From Excoecaria cochinchinensis (lineage: Eukaryota; Streptophyta; Magnoliopsida; Malpighiales; Euphorbiaceae): DNA of 64,000 bases. Positions 1 through 12,014 of this stretch are shown here, one piece after another (positions within the stretch are counted from its first letter, which is position 1; each line of letters opens with the position of its first letter). Both the position numbers and the translations under genes were made by a program. Under the pieces are notes generated by a model, which saw only the letters and a program-made list of their open reading frames with translations, was not told where the DNA came from and did no database searches. The stretch is from NCBI GenBank assembly GCA_947683425.1, contig CANTUQ010000070.1, positions 1,948,001 through 2,012,000 of the forward strand. Direction: 5' to 3'.

Positions 1-192
1 CCCTTGTCCAAAGCCTCTCTATTCTATTTTGTTTTTTTATTCTTGTTTTTATTTTTATTTTATTCGGTTTTTTTTGGGTTCCGTGCCGCGGGTCCGCGTG
101 CGGAGCGACACGTGTCGCCCCGCGGTATCGCGCCCGCGGGGAGCACCGCGCGATGCGGGAAGCATCGCGCGAAACTCCCCTACGCGCGCGGA

Positions 193-420
193 GAGCACCA
201 CGCGTGGTGCTCCCCTGAGTGCGCGAGGGACACCTCGCGTGGTGTCCCCCTTTCGCGCGAGGGGGGCACCTCGCGTGGTGCCTCCCCTTTCGCGCGAGGG
301 AAGCACCACGCGTGCTTCCCCTCGCGCGAGGGGGAGCACTGCACTTGCCTCCCCTTCGCGCGCAGGGGAGCACCGCGCGTGCTTCCCCTCGCGCGCAGGG
401 AAGAACTGCGTGTACCTCCC
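193..420. repeat. Array of seven GC-rich palindromes in 5' LTR U3
   Basis: Seven consecutive hairpin units of about 30-35 bp. The first is a perfect 20-nt palindrome at 193-212 (GAGCACC arms around CGCG). Others lie at about 227-248, 261-287, 298-320, 330-354, 365-388 and 398-420. Spacers are CGCGCGAGG-like. The 3' LTR has six units, lacking the one at about 261-290. The array lies about 250 bases upstream of the TATA box in otherwise AT-rich DNA. Long open frames across it on both strands are by-products of its base composition. Confidence 0.85.
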
Positions 421-672
421 CCACGCGTTGCCCCTTGGTGCGCGCAGTTCAACGCGCGCCTTGCCCTTTCCGCGAGGGCCTGCGCGCGTTGTACCGCCCA
501 GCACGCGACTGCCTCCTTGGTGTGTCGTGTGCTGAAGGGCGCAACACGCGGTCTGGTACCAGGTTACTGTGACCCATCTCCTTCCTCCAGCGCGATTTTT
601 GGTCCGCTTTTAGCCGTTTCCAGGGGCATTTTGAGGATTTTAAACCCAGAAAAATGCCCCGAAAAACCTAAG

Positions 673-680
673 TATAAAAG
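673..680 (+). promoter_or_regulatory. TATA box of 5' LTR
   Basis: TATAAAAG follows the GC-rich block and precedes the AT-rich part of the LTR. The same box occurs in the 3' LTR at 20735-20742. Its position fits the U3/R junction promoter of an LTR retrotransposon; transcription would start roughly 25-35 bases downstream. Confidence 0.7.
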
Positions 681-2846
681 GGAAATCAAAAAAAATTTTA
701 TGGGGGTTTTTTTTTTACGGTGAACACAGGAGAAAAAACCCAGAAAATTTTGAGAGCAAAAAAAAGAAAGGTTTTCTAAAAAAGAGAAAAGATCATCTGA
801 AAGCTAATCTGGAGTCCAAGAAATTAATTATTGAGATTCGGATTTTCTTTTTCATCAATCACAGTTATTCAAAACACTTAAGCCATTTATTTATCTGAAG
901 TAAATCGACGGGAGATCATCAATTCTACACTTTTGCTGCAAATATAATATTTCTGAGGGTAAATATCTGAGCTAGATTTCATTTTCTATTTCTCTTTTAT
1001 TCACATTTGTTTACTTGTTCCATTGTATATATTTCACCTCTACTCGTTTCTTCTGTTGTGCTATACACCGTATATTATCATATATTGTAGCTCCATATTG
1101 TATATTTTGATTGTCGTTTTTTTTGGTTGCTTGTTCATTTTTTGTTGTTAATAATCCGTTTGTTTATCCTTAATATTTCTTATCCATGTTTGTTTATATT
1201 ATTGTTATTGTATCATTATTATCATCATTATTATTATTATTATTTTAAATTAATATAATATACATTACCATTGTCGTTTTACATTAATGTATTTATTATT
1301 ATTATTATTATTGTAGCTTGTTAAACTTTGTTTTTGCATGTATTTTTATGGTTTTGGGCATTAGTATAGTATTTTCTTCCCTCTTCTTTTTCATGTGTAC
1401 TGTTCATGCGTGGGTCATCACTCACTTTTCATGCAATGCTTTTATCCTTTTATCTTCCTTAGTTCACATACAGCGTTTCCTTATCTGATTTCTCTTATTC
1501 ATTTTTAATTTATTTAATTTATTTGTTAGCTATTTATTTAATTGCTTAACTTATTTATTCATCTTTAATTAATTAATTGCTTAAATTTAATTGATTTAAT
1601 TGGTTCTTCATATTTAAGTGACATAATTGATTGTACATGTTCAATTAATTTAATTGGCTGTTATATAATTTAAGATATTGTTTAATTGATTGTACCATTT
1701 GCTGAAATAATTATTTTATTTAATTAATGTATTCAACTAGTTACTTATGTATGTTATTTACTATTGATTATCTACTTAATTAACTTATAATCATTTATGT
1801 GTTTGTATCTTATTATCGGTTTGATTTAATTTACTAACATTTTATTTATTCCTTTTTTTCGCATCCAAAACTTATTTTTGGTTCACTTTGAGTGATATTT
1901 CTGAGCGGGCTATTGGAGCAAGGAATTAAAGTCTCTCTCGTAATAACTTGGGTTTGCATTCCTTTACAATCACATTTATTTTGCTCTATTATTTCCATGT
2001 GTTGTATGTAAAAATGCGTTTCAAAAACTTACCCGCATCACAATAAAATCACTTTATTCATAATAACTAAAATTGAGGATTTTTTATCAATAAAATGGAC
2101 CAATGTCCTAAATTCTATTTAATAAAATCTCACTGTCAAAATGAAGAACTAATTTTCATAAGATAGGGATCACTCATCCCGGTTTTTTTACAATAAATGT
2201 CTAAAAAATAATTCTCTATTCTTTTACTAATAAAATGGGAACCAATGCTCCCAAAATCCAACAAGCAATTCGATTTATGTATGTCATTTTTTGTGTGAGT
2301 GTTTCAAGTGCAAATGTATTTCCTTTCGGGCCTTTGTAATTAATTTTGGGGCAAATTATTTTATTTTTAGTGGGATTGTATTCTGCCCCTATTTCTCTTG
2401 TAATTGTGTGCTTGCGTGTTTACCGCTTTCTTTATTTACCTCATTTATCGCATTTATCGCTTTCATTTATTTTTTCTTTACGTGCTTTCATTGCGCCATT
2501 TAATTCTAATGCATCGATCGCGTGAGGAGAGGAGTGGAATTACGTTTCATTAAAAACTCGTTTATAAGACTTAATTTGATTCATTAATAAAAGTAAAGTC
2601 CCGAACACCGTCTTTGGTTTAAGACCATCGAGGTTAGAGACCTCTCCCAAATTTTTGGGTGGCGACTCCAACACACCTCAAGGTGCCTTTAGGCGTTACT
2701 AGACTAGGTGGTTCCCCCCGATGTTCTATTTAGAGGGATGCACCGATGATGTCTCGTGGTGCCCATGATCCAAAAGACGCGACCGATCCCTCGAGTCCCG
2801 AAAGGAGGGCTCAAAGAGGGCCTTGCTGGTCCGGCGTGCGTCACAG

Positions 2847-2864
2847 TGGCGACTCCGCTGGGGA
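2847..2864 (+). other. Primer-binding site
   Basis: TGGCGACTCCGCTGGGGA begins two bases after the CA end of the 5' LTR, the normal place for tRNA priming of minus-strand synthesis. A close variant stands at the matching place in the second element (63018). As I recall, Ogre/Tat elements use a primer-binding site of this type assigned to tRNA-Arg; I did not check it against a tRNA set. Confidence 0.75.
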
Positions 2865-3787
2865 CTTGATCAAAACTTTGCTTCGAAAGTGAGTTAAGTT
2901 AAGTGTTATAAATGAGTTATTAATGAAACCAAAATTCCATTTCTTTCCGAAATTGCATTACACTCATTAGAGCCTTAGAATATGTTAGTTGGTCCCCTAT
3001 TTGCCCCGGTGCATTCCTAAAACACGACCCTACTTTCACTCATGTAGGGAAGTGTTCGGGATAATCACAAGCCCAAGTCTTGTGCCTTTAATGGTATATC
3101 AAATGGTGACCCGATCGGTCGTTATGCTCGTGATGAGCTAGACCCGTCGGCAGGGATCACGCTTGGGTAGACCTAAAGTAATACCAGCCTCTAACCAAAG
3201 CTCATGTAATGACCATAGAAACTTTCACTAGGTTACGTGTACCTTAACAAATGTGCTTATTACGTGGGCCTATATATATTAAACCAGTTCAACCATACTA
3301 ACTGGGCGCTCGTCAAAGGCTTTCATGCCCTGGTGGGCCCACGGTTAATGTCATTGAAGGGTCCGAATATTTTAGGGCCAAAATCCATACGCATGTGCTT
3401 TTAAATTAAGAGTGTTATGCTGCTGGTTTTATACCATGCGCCATACGCGCCCGTTGGGTTCCCTGTTAACCCATGGGTCAAGCCCACCTAGGAAAGAGAC
3501 TGTACTACCGCGTATGTGGGAGTAACAAGGTTGGAAGGCGCTAATGTGCTTGTGTGTGGTTGTCTCTGTTGCATTAACACGATCATGCATTATTACTGTT
3601 GTTCATGCATCACGCTAACAATTTTAACTTTTCAGCCATCATAGGTACGAATCCGTGGTCTAGGGATTTAGACGGCCGATTGGTAAGGAGAAGGTCTTTC
3701 TTTGAGTCAGCGGAGCAAGCTTCGTATTGGGGTTCAGAATCTCTATCGGATAGCACAGAATCCCTGGTTTCAGAATTATCGTCAGAC
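2865..3787 (+). other. Long gag leader with a candidate splice acceptor
   Basis: About 0.9 kb of untranslated-looking leader. It is conserved with 63035-63951 in the second element. A pyrimidine-rich tract ending in TTTTCAG (AG at 3634-3635) is present in both elements (63801-63802 in the other). The gag frame is open from just after this AG to the conserved Met-Ala start at 3788 in both copies, although the second copy has an in-frame TGA just upstream of the AG. Either gag starts at 3788, or a spliced leader joins at this AG and adds about 50 residues. Confidence 0.55.
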
Positions 3788-5913
3788 ATGGCTAATCCAG
3801 ATGGAAATGCTACTCAAGAGGGGGACAGGAGGATTCAAGAGATGGAACGTAGATTTGAGGAGTTTGAGCGAAGAATAATGACTATGATGGGCAATTTAAC
3901 TGCCGCTTTGATGCCGCCGGCGGGCCAACAAGCTGCCGCCGCTGCCGGGGGTCAAGCCGAACAGATTCCGATCAGGGAGGCCCCTCCTGCAGCAGTGGTG
4001 GAACCCCATTCTGTTGTTGAGCCCAGGACTTTTCCCAACATCGAGCATAGAAGGGTCGGGGAGCACAGGCTAGAAGAGGATTATCTAGAGGATGAGCCCG
4101 AGGAGTCTATGTCAGTAAAAGCCAGATCTCCTAAGGAGGATGTTGCCCTGAAGAAAATAGAAGAGAGGGTTGAAGCGATGGCCCGTTTGTTGTCGGCAGG
4201 CAAGGGGATAAGCCCAGAAGACCGGGACTTGGATGACGAGGAAGTGCTCCCCCAGAGGTTCAAGATGCCCGAATTGCCTAAGTTTGATGGCACTTCAGAT
4301 CCGTCTGCACATATCAAGCAGTACACGCTTGTAATGAAGGGGACGATGCTCAGTAAAAGACAGAAGGTCGAGTATTTCTGCCTCAGTTTGGTTGGGCTTG
4401 CTATTGATTGGTACCACGGTTTAGATCGAAGGGCGAGAGAGGACTGGGATTTGTTAACTGAGGAATTTCTGAAACAGTATGACTGCAGTATTCGCATGGA
4501 GGTTACGCTAAAGGATTTGGAATTACTCCAACAGAAACATAATGAATCTTTCCACGAGTATCTCACTCGATGGAGAAATAGAGTGATGGAGATGAGGCGA
4601 AAATCGGATACCTCTGATCAAATCCATCTATTTATCAGAAATGCGAGTTCATACCTTAGGGATGGATTGAAGATGAAAGGGCTTAGAGATTGGGAGTCTC
4701 TAAAGGACATCGCAATTGAAGCAGAGGGAGAGTATTTGGCGAAAAAGATGAGTCAGGATAGTTTTGTCAAAAAGAACTTTGGGAGCCCACCAGGGGGTAG
4801 AGCAGTTGGCGCAGGAAGCAGCGGTGGCAACAGGAATAGCGGTGGTAGAATAGCTGAGGTTTCGGCCACAGAAGCCAGCCAGGAGCAAAGGTATTATTCG
4901 AATTTGGGCCGACCACTACCTTGGGTTCTGGAAAGGTTAGTGAAAGAAGGACAGTTGAGACCCTTAGAGCCGAGGCCGGCTAGGAGTCAAGGCTTACCGG
5001 GACATAGAGGCGATCAATACTGCGCTTACCATCAGCATACGGGGCATCTCACAGATTTTTGTAGAACATTGAGGAACAAGATCCAGGATCTTATTGACAG
5101 CAAACAAATTACGGACCCGGAAAGGCGAGAAAAGAAAAAGAAGCCTGGGAATTATGCAGCGGTTCCCCCACCTGTGCACATGGTTGGGTCAGGTTTGCCC
5201 GAGTGGTTCGTACTACAAGATTTATATGGAAACGGATATGTTGCTATTACTCACAGGGCAAATGAAGAGGTGGTCCCAGTAGCAGCCATAGACTGTTGGT
5301 CTTCAAGCGAGAGCGGGGATGAATGTGGAGGTGATAAAATACAGGCGGGTCTTTGGGAATCAAATGACGAAGGGAAGGAAAAGGTTAGGGCTGTGACTAG
5401 AAGCGGTAGGGTAATCCCAGAGGTGGAAAGGCCTCAAGAGCCTGTGCCCGTAGGTGCCGAAAAGGAGTCCGAGGAAGATGGGTTGGTGAAGCAATTGAAG
5501 CAAACCATGGCCCAGATATCTGTATGGGACCTTCTGAGACAGTCCCCGTCTCACCGACAAAAGCTAGTGGAAGCTTTGAGTGAATCCACTGTGGCCACCA
5601 CTATTTCCCCATCTGAGCTGTTAGATCTGGTTAAAGGGGGGTCAGGGGAGAGGTTGATATATTCTGATGTTGATTTGCCAGTCGAGGGTCGCAACCACAA
5701 CCGGCCCCTGTATATTAAGGCTCAAGTGAATGGCAAGCATACCGCATGCGTCATGGTCGATGATGGGTCGTCTATAAATGTCTGTCCACTAGTGGCGCTG
5801 CAAGCTTTTGGATTAGACGAGAGCATGTTGAGCAAAACCGATTTGACCATTACTGCTTACGATAACTCACGGAGACAAGCATTAGGGACATTTAGAGCAT
5901 TGGTTAGGACGGG
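3788..5913 (+). pseudogene. gag and start of protease, interrupted by solo LTR
   Basis: The open frame starts with Met-Ala at 3788 (an upstream in-frame Met exists at 3599). The N-terminal part is acidic with a predicted coiled coil (MERRFEEFERR). The capsid-like retrotransposon gag domain (PF03732 type) follows from about FKMPELPKFDGTSDP (about 4260-4740). A zinc-knuckle-like motif CAYHQHTGHLTDFC lies near 5020-5060. The protease region has the active-site-like VDDGSSINVCP near 5755-5790. The frame is broken by insertion of a solo LTR after 5913; the tail of the apparent ORF to 6040 is LTR sequence. Gag forms the virus-like particle; protease would cut the polyprotein. Confidence 0.9.
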
Positions 5914-7521
5914 TGTAGACACCGGGTCCCGAGGCGGTCCAAGATCAGGATTACCCGATGATGAAATAGAAGACCGATTTTCGGCAAGAAATGTGAGAAT
6001 CGATCGCTCCCTTGTCAAAGGTGTGTTTTTCGAAAAATAATTAAAAATATATATATTTTTGGGGAAATTAAAATTAAGATGGAGTAAAAAAAAATAATAA
6101 ATATATTAATTTTGTTTCAAAATTTAAAATTTAAAATAAAAAAAAAAAGGAGTCGCGAAGGCCGCCTGCGGCGGCGCGGGGCTGCGCCAGCGCGCAGGGG
6201 CGCCTGCGCAGCAGGCCGCCCAGCGCGCAGGGGCACCTGCGCGCAAGGCAGGCGCCTCGCGCGCAGGCCCCCTGCGCGCGAGGCGGGGGGCCTCGCGCGC
6301 AGCCCCTGCGCGCGAGACGGGGGGCGCCGCGCCCCCCCCCCCCCTTGCGCGCAAGGCAGGGGGCGCCGCGCGCCCCCCCTGCGCGCGAGGCAGGGGCCTC
6401 GCGCGCACCCCCCTGCGCGCGAGGCAGGGGGCGCCGCGCGCCCCCCCTGCGCGCGAGGCAGGCTGCGCGCAGCAGCCTGCCGCGCGCGGTACAAGGGCAC
6501 CACGCGCAGGCTGCCGCGCGCCCTTGCCTCCTCCGCGCGACCTGTTTCGCCTGTCCACTTTTTTCGCTATTTTCAGTCTGATTTTCTGATTTTTCTTCAG
6601 TCTGACATTTCCGATGTTTCACCAATTTATGTTATTTTGGATTAATTAAAAATAAAACCTCTTTTGTCCCTTGCCATTTTTGGCCAAGGCAACCTTAAAT
6701 GAGGAATTTGCCCTCATTTTGAAAAAAAAAAAACGGAAGAAGTTTTGAGAAAAAAAAAAGGGCTTTTTCCTTTCAATTTTTTTTTCTCTCCAGCAAAAGG
6801 GGTTCTTCAACTTTTTTTCTTCAAAAAATATTCTTAACTTTTTTTTCTTTCTCAAATTTTAATCTTTAGTTGCTCTTCAAAAATACATAACCTATTTCTT
6901 GAGTGGTTTGGGCTTGGAAAATTAATTTCCTTTTGCTCAAATCATCCACCAAAATATTTTCATCAAAATATTTTCTTGATTTTATTTCAAAATATTAACT
7001 TCTACATTTTCTTCAAGTATTTGTCACTACAAATCCGACAAGGAAAATCGATCGGGACACCGTTTTCCCCAACCTAAAAATTCTGAGGGTAAACATACTT
7101 GAACCCACCCTCATTTATTTTCTTGTATATCTTTTATTATTGCTAATATTATTTTTTGCTACTATTATCATGTATATTGTTTACTTCTAGCATTTTAATG
7201 CGTTAATATCACTATTAATATATTATTTGTTGCTTCAATTTGATATTTTGCTATCATTATTATTTTTATTGTGTTTATGTTCATTATTGTTACTCTACCA
7301 TCCTCCATATTATCATTATCACCATTATTATCATTATTGTTTTGTTATTATTAAGTTGATTGCCGTTGGGTATTTTGGTGTTCATGGTTAATGCCATTAT
7401 TATTCCCATGTTCATTTTTGCTTTAGTTTTATAGACATGTTCCTTAGTGTTATTTCACCATCTCCATTACTTTTCATTTTTATTGTCACATATTGAGTTC
7501 CTACCATGTTTAATACATTTA

Positions 7522-7559
<38 letters not shown>

Positions 7560-9003
7560 CACTTATGTATTTTGTGTTTATTATTAATTAATCGTTGCTA
7601 TTATTATATTTATTTATTGCCATTAATATCCCATTATTATTATTATTATTATTATTATCATTATTTTGGTTGCCATTAATACTCTATTATTATTATTATT
7701 ATTATTCTCATTCCTAAATTAGTTTTTTATATTACTATTTATTAATGTTGTTGTTATTATCATTATTTGATTTATTTATTATTAATATTGTCGTCTTATA
7801 TTTATTGTTATTATTAATTTTGTCGTGTTTGCCTCGTCATCATAATATGACTTACCCAATATTTATTTCATTCTCGCTTGATTAATTTTTAGAACCATCA
7901 CTAATATTTTTGATATTAATTTTTGTCTGAGAATTGACTTGAGTCGGGTCATGTGAGCGCCCCGCGACTCCCCGGATGGGTTGCGACGCGTGGACGGACA
8001 CTCCATTTTGGTGAGATCTTTTCAATTCCCCTTTGATGTGTTATGTGTTTATTTGTAAATAATTATTTTACTTGTGTACGCGTGCGATAAAAAATCACGA
8101 AAATATTTTTACAATTAAATTGGATTCCTCACTAATAAAATTGGGACCAATGTCCCTTGTTTTAGCCTAGCAATAAAAATATCACAATTAAAACGAAGAG
8201 TCCATTTTCTTAAAAAAATGGGATCACTCATCCCGGTTTTTCAATTCAAGCAATCAAAAATGACTCTTCGAACCCTCTTCAAATTAATACGAAGGAACCA
8301 ATGTTCCTAAATTTCGAACAAGCGCGAAGGAACCAACGTTCCTCAAATAATGTCCCGATTTATGTATGTTCTTTTATTTTAATCTTAAGTGAGTGTTTTA
8401 AATTCAAGTTCACTTCTCTTTGGGCCCTTGTAATTAATTTTTGGGGCAACATTATTTATCTTTTGGGGATTGTATTCCGTCCCACTTACATCTTTAACCT
8501 CCTTTTATTGGGGTTGTATTCGGCCCCTATTTCTATTGTAATTGCGTGCTTGCGTGCTTACCGCTTTCATTTATCGCTTTCTCTATCTATTGCTTTATCG
8601 CTTTTATTTATTTTCTTTACGTGCTTTCAATGCGCTATTTAATTAAATGCATCGCTCGTGTGAGATGAGAGATATAATTTTAAGGAGTTAAAAACCCATT
8701 TATAATTAACCAAAGCATAAATAAGAGGGAAGTTCCGGACACCATATCTCTGGTTTAGACCAATAGAGGTGAGAAACCTTTTCCCAATTTCTTGCAAATT
8801 GGGTGGCGACTCCAAATACCTCAAAGGTGCCTTTAGGCGTCAATAGGCTAGGTTATTCTCCCCAATGTCCTATTGGGAGGGATACACCGATGATGTCTCA
8901 TGGCGCCCATGATCAAAAGACGCGAACCTTCATACCTCGAATCCTAAAGCGGATTCAAAGAGAGGGCCCTTGCTGGGTTGACCGGGTTCCGGCGCGCGTC
9001 ACA
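5914..9003 (+). mobile_element. Solo LTR of a related Tat-type family, nested in pol
   Basis: Begins TGTAGACACCGGGTCCCGAG and ends GCGCGCGTCACA. It is flanked by the 5-bp target duplication ACGGG (5909-5913 and 9004-9008), and the host reading frame resumes in phase after it. It is a different subfamily from the host LTRs but close to the LTR at 60388-63016. Inside are a GC-rich block (about 6150-6540) and ATT microsatellites (about 7520-7710). A GGGTGGCGACTCC motif lies at about 8801. No internal genes remain, as expected after LTR-LTR recombination. Confidence 0.95.
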
Positions 9004-10095
9004 ACGGGACCTATAGAGACAGAGGCGGAATTTGTGGTTTTGTCCATCCCGATAAATTTTTCAGCCTTGCTAGGGAGGCCGTGGTTCCATAAGCTAGGGG
9101 GAGTACCATCCACATTGCACCAAATGGTCAAGATACCGCACGAAGGGGAGGTGGTAACCATTAGAGCAGCAAGGGAAAATCAGGTATCTACCTTAGGGAT
9201 TGCCAATCAACCTTTTAACGGTTTTCATGTCTCGATGATAGGCGAAGAAAAAGGGGCAGTGGATAGCCCACAAGTAGTGAACATGATGAAGAAAATGCAT
9301 TTTCTCCCTTGAGCCGGCCTAGGAAAGTATTCCCAAGGGATGCAGTCTGCTGTCACCACGCGAGGTCAGAAGGACAGAAAAGGTCTGGGATACAGAGGTG
9401 AGTGTGGCGAGAAAAAGGATGTGCTAAAGGAAATCCCTCACATTTTAAAAAGTTTCATTTCGGCCTCCTCAGTCTGTGCCTATGCGGGGGAGGAGGAGCC
9501 CCAGTGGGTAGATGAAAGGATCGTACCAGGTTTTGAGATCTTTAACGACGTCTTTGACTGGGATGTAGGAATTATCAAGCCCGTAGAAGACTTCTGGGAC
9601 GAGGAAGTGATGACCCAGTGCGATGTTTGGGATGGAGGTGAACCGGAAGAGGTTTTCACGGACAAGCTGTTCGCTACCAGAGTGAAGGGAAAAGAGAAGG
9701 CGAGAATTGAAGCATCAATGCAGGATTTGAAGATCCAAGACCAAGAAGCGATGGGGAAGCCACTCCCAGGCCAAGGCAACAGTGACCTGTCGGCTACGAC
9801 GTCTGCACCAAAGGAAGAAGAAGATTGTAGCTATTTAGATTCGCTTTTTGTTCCATAACTTTTTAATCATAGTGATGTATGCAACTCTAATTTCATTAAT
9901 GAAATGAATGACTTTGCTTACTTGTGCGATGTTTCTGATGATTTTATTCCACATGATCATACACATGATGCATACATTTTTGACATTAATTCAACTAACA
10001 CGACTCCATTTAATCTTGGGACTTTGGAAGATCCAAAACAAATCTTAATTGCGTCAGACATAACTCCTGAAGAGAGGACAAATTTGAGAGAATCT
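9004..10095 (+). pseudogene. Protease C-terminal part and protease-RT linker
   Basis: This continues the gag-protease frame after the solo LTR. The early part has the protease-type hydrophobic run INFSALLGRPWFHKLG (about 9050-9100), followed by a long acidic linker. Damage: an in-frame TGA at 9310-9312, an in-frame TAA at 9856-9858, and a one-base frame change near 10090-10098 before the RT frame. In Ogre elements an intron lies between protease and RT, so the TAA and frame change could fall in spliced-out sequence rather than being true lesions; the sequence alone does not decide this. Confidence 0.8.
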
Positions 10096-12014
10096 TAAAA
10101 AAATATGAAAAAGTCTTTGCCTGGACCTATGAGGACATGCCGGGAATTGACAGAAACATTGCTGAACATGCAATTCCAACTTACCCTGAATCCAGACCTG
10201 TTAAGCAAAAACTTAGAAGGCTTAGGCCAGAGTGGGCACAGAAGGTGAAAGAGGAAGTACATAGGCAGATTGAGGCCAAGTTTCTAGTTGAGGTTCAGTA
10301 CCCGACCTGGTTGGCTAATGTAGTTCCTGTGGCTAAGAAAGATGGAAAGGTCCGAGTATGCGTGGACTATCGAGATCTGAACAAGGCCTGTCCAAAAGAC
10401 GATTTTCCTTTGCCCCACATTGACGTCTTAGTTGATAGTGCGGCTTCCAGTATGATGTACAGCTTCGTAGACGGCTATGCTGGGTACAATCAGATTCTCA
10501 ACAGAATTATAGACCGAATCAAGACGGCTTTCATCACCGAATGGGGTACATTTGCTTATCGGGTCATGCCTTTTGGACTGAAAAATGCAGGCGCAACTTA
10601 TCAGAGGATGGCTACCAAGATTCTGAATGACCTGATCCACAAGGAAGTGGAGGTGTATGTTGATGACATGATGATCAAGTCTGCCACCAGGGGAGGTCAC
10701 TTTGAGGCATTGGAGAGGTTCTTTAAAAGGATTGATAAGTATAATCTGCGCCTCAATCCCAAGAAGTGTATCTTTGGAGTTACCTCGGGTAAGTTATTAG
10801 GCCACGTAGTGAGTCAAAGAGGAATTGAAGTGGACCCGGATAAGATCAAAGCAATTAGGGAGATGCCTGTGCCTCAGAAAGAAAAAGAAGTCAGGAGTTT
10901 CCTAGGAAAACTTCAGTATATAAGCAGATTTATTGCCAAGTTAGCGTCAGTATGCGAGCCCATTTTCAAGCTCCTCAGAAAAAACCAGCCGGTAGTGTGG
11001 AATAGCGACTGTCAGTTAGCTTTTGATACCATCAAAGATTATCTCCTAAACCCCCCAGTTTTAAGACCGCCGTGTAATGCCAAGCCGCTAGTACTGTATC
11101 TAGCAATAGAAGATAATTCAGTGGGTGCCATGATGGCTCAGGAGGATGAATTTGGAGTCGAGTTCGCTGTTTATTACTTGAGCAAAAAGTTTCTGCCGTA
11201 TGAGGCTAAATACGTTGAGGTGGAAAAGATATGCTTGGCAGTAATCTGGGCCTCCAAAAAGCTGAGGCACTACTTTCATTCATTCAGAGTTCAGGCAGTT
11301 GCTAAACAAAATCCTTTGAGATACCTTCAACAGGCGCCTTCTTTACTCGGAAAGATGGGTAGGTGGTTAATACTGCTCCAAGAATTCGATGTAGAGTATG
11401 TCACTAGAAAAACTATCAAAGGGAGAGCTGTAGCTGAGTTCCTAGCAGATCACCCTATAGAAGGAGAACAAGTTGAGTATAACTTCCCAGATGAGGATGT
11501 CGTGGCCATTACAGTTCAGGGGTGGCAAATGTATTTTGACGGGGCCGTTAATAGCAAAGGGGCAGGTGTGGGTGTCATTTTGGTAACTCCGGAGGGGGAA
11601 AAGTTGTCACTGGCTAAGAAACTGAGGTATAAAGCTACAAATAATGAGTCTGAGTATGAAGCATGCATTTACGGATTAGAAGCTCTTTTGGCCTTGGGGG
11701 CAAAGTCTGCAGAAGTTTTTGGGGACTCATCCTTGGTGATTCATCAAGTTCGTGGGGAATGGTCCGTTAAAGAGGAAAGACTGGTTCCGTATATGAGGCA
11801 CCTCCGTATGTTAAGCGGCCAGTTCGAAACTTGTACTTTCCATTTTGTCCCAAGAGATGAAAATCAATTAGCCGATGCACTTGTAACCTCGGTATCCATG
11901 TGGGATAATCCGGAAGGGGTGAGTATGAAGCCAGTGCTGATTTCGAGTTCACAGAAGCCCTGCTTTGAATATGAACAGGTGATGGATGTCGAGACCACCG
12001 ATGGAAAACCTTAG
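10096..12014 (+). pseudogene. Reverse transcriptase, RNase H and second (archaeal-type) RNase H
   Basis: RT comes first, with VCVDYRDLNKACPKDDFPLP near 10360 and the catalytic YVDDMM near 10655. A gypsy RNase H follows (LYLAIEDNSVGAMMAQ, about 11095; the DNA shows the KKLRHYF tail). A second RNase H begins at MYFDGAVNSKGAGVGVIL (about 11530) with NNESEYEA, FGDSSLVIHQ and the closing DENQLADAL. The dual RNase H places the element in the Tat lineage. An in-frame TAG at 12012-12014 splits it from integrase; related proteins make a tryptophan codon (TGG to TAG) likely there. The product would copy element RNA into DNA. Confidence 0.93.

Larger units (their letters stand above)
1..2845 (+). repeat. 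5' LTR (truncated at window start)
   Basis: The sequence is alignable base for base with 20099-22910 and ends GCGTCACA directly before a primer-binding site. By eye I count about 30 substitutions between the two LTRs, near 1%. There is also one 30-bp unit difference in the GC-rich hairpin array (present here, absent in the 3' copy) and small microsatellite changes. Layout: GC-rich palindrome array, TATA box, then a long AT-rich part with an ATT microsatellite (about 1215-1310) and a closing section holding conserved motifs shared by all LTRs of this superfamily in the window, such as GGTGGCGACTCC at 2659. Confidence 0.93.

Noticed and set aside
4..723. Long open frames on both strands through the GC-rich LTR blocks (also 6112-6645, 20043-20713, 60614-60916)
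   Set aside because: They follow from palindromic CG-rich repeats lacking TA-containing stop codons. The predicted proteins are low-complexity Arg/Ala/Pro and occur in all frames, with no homology to a family I know.
8301..8642. Hydrophobic ORFs in the LTRs (also 2291-2503, 22359-22571, 62497-62691) as possible membrane proteins
   Set aside because: The frame recurs because the LTR DNA is shared. The sequences are T-rich U5-like LTR DNA without a conserved start or end, and no protein family is recognisable.
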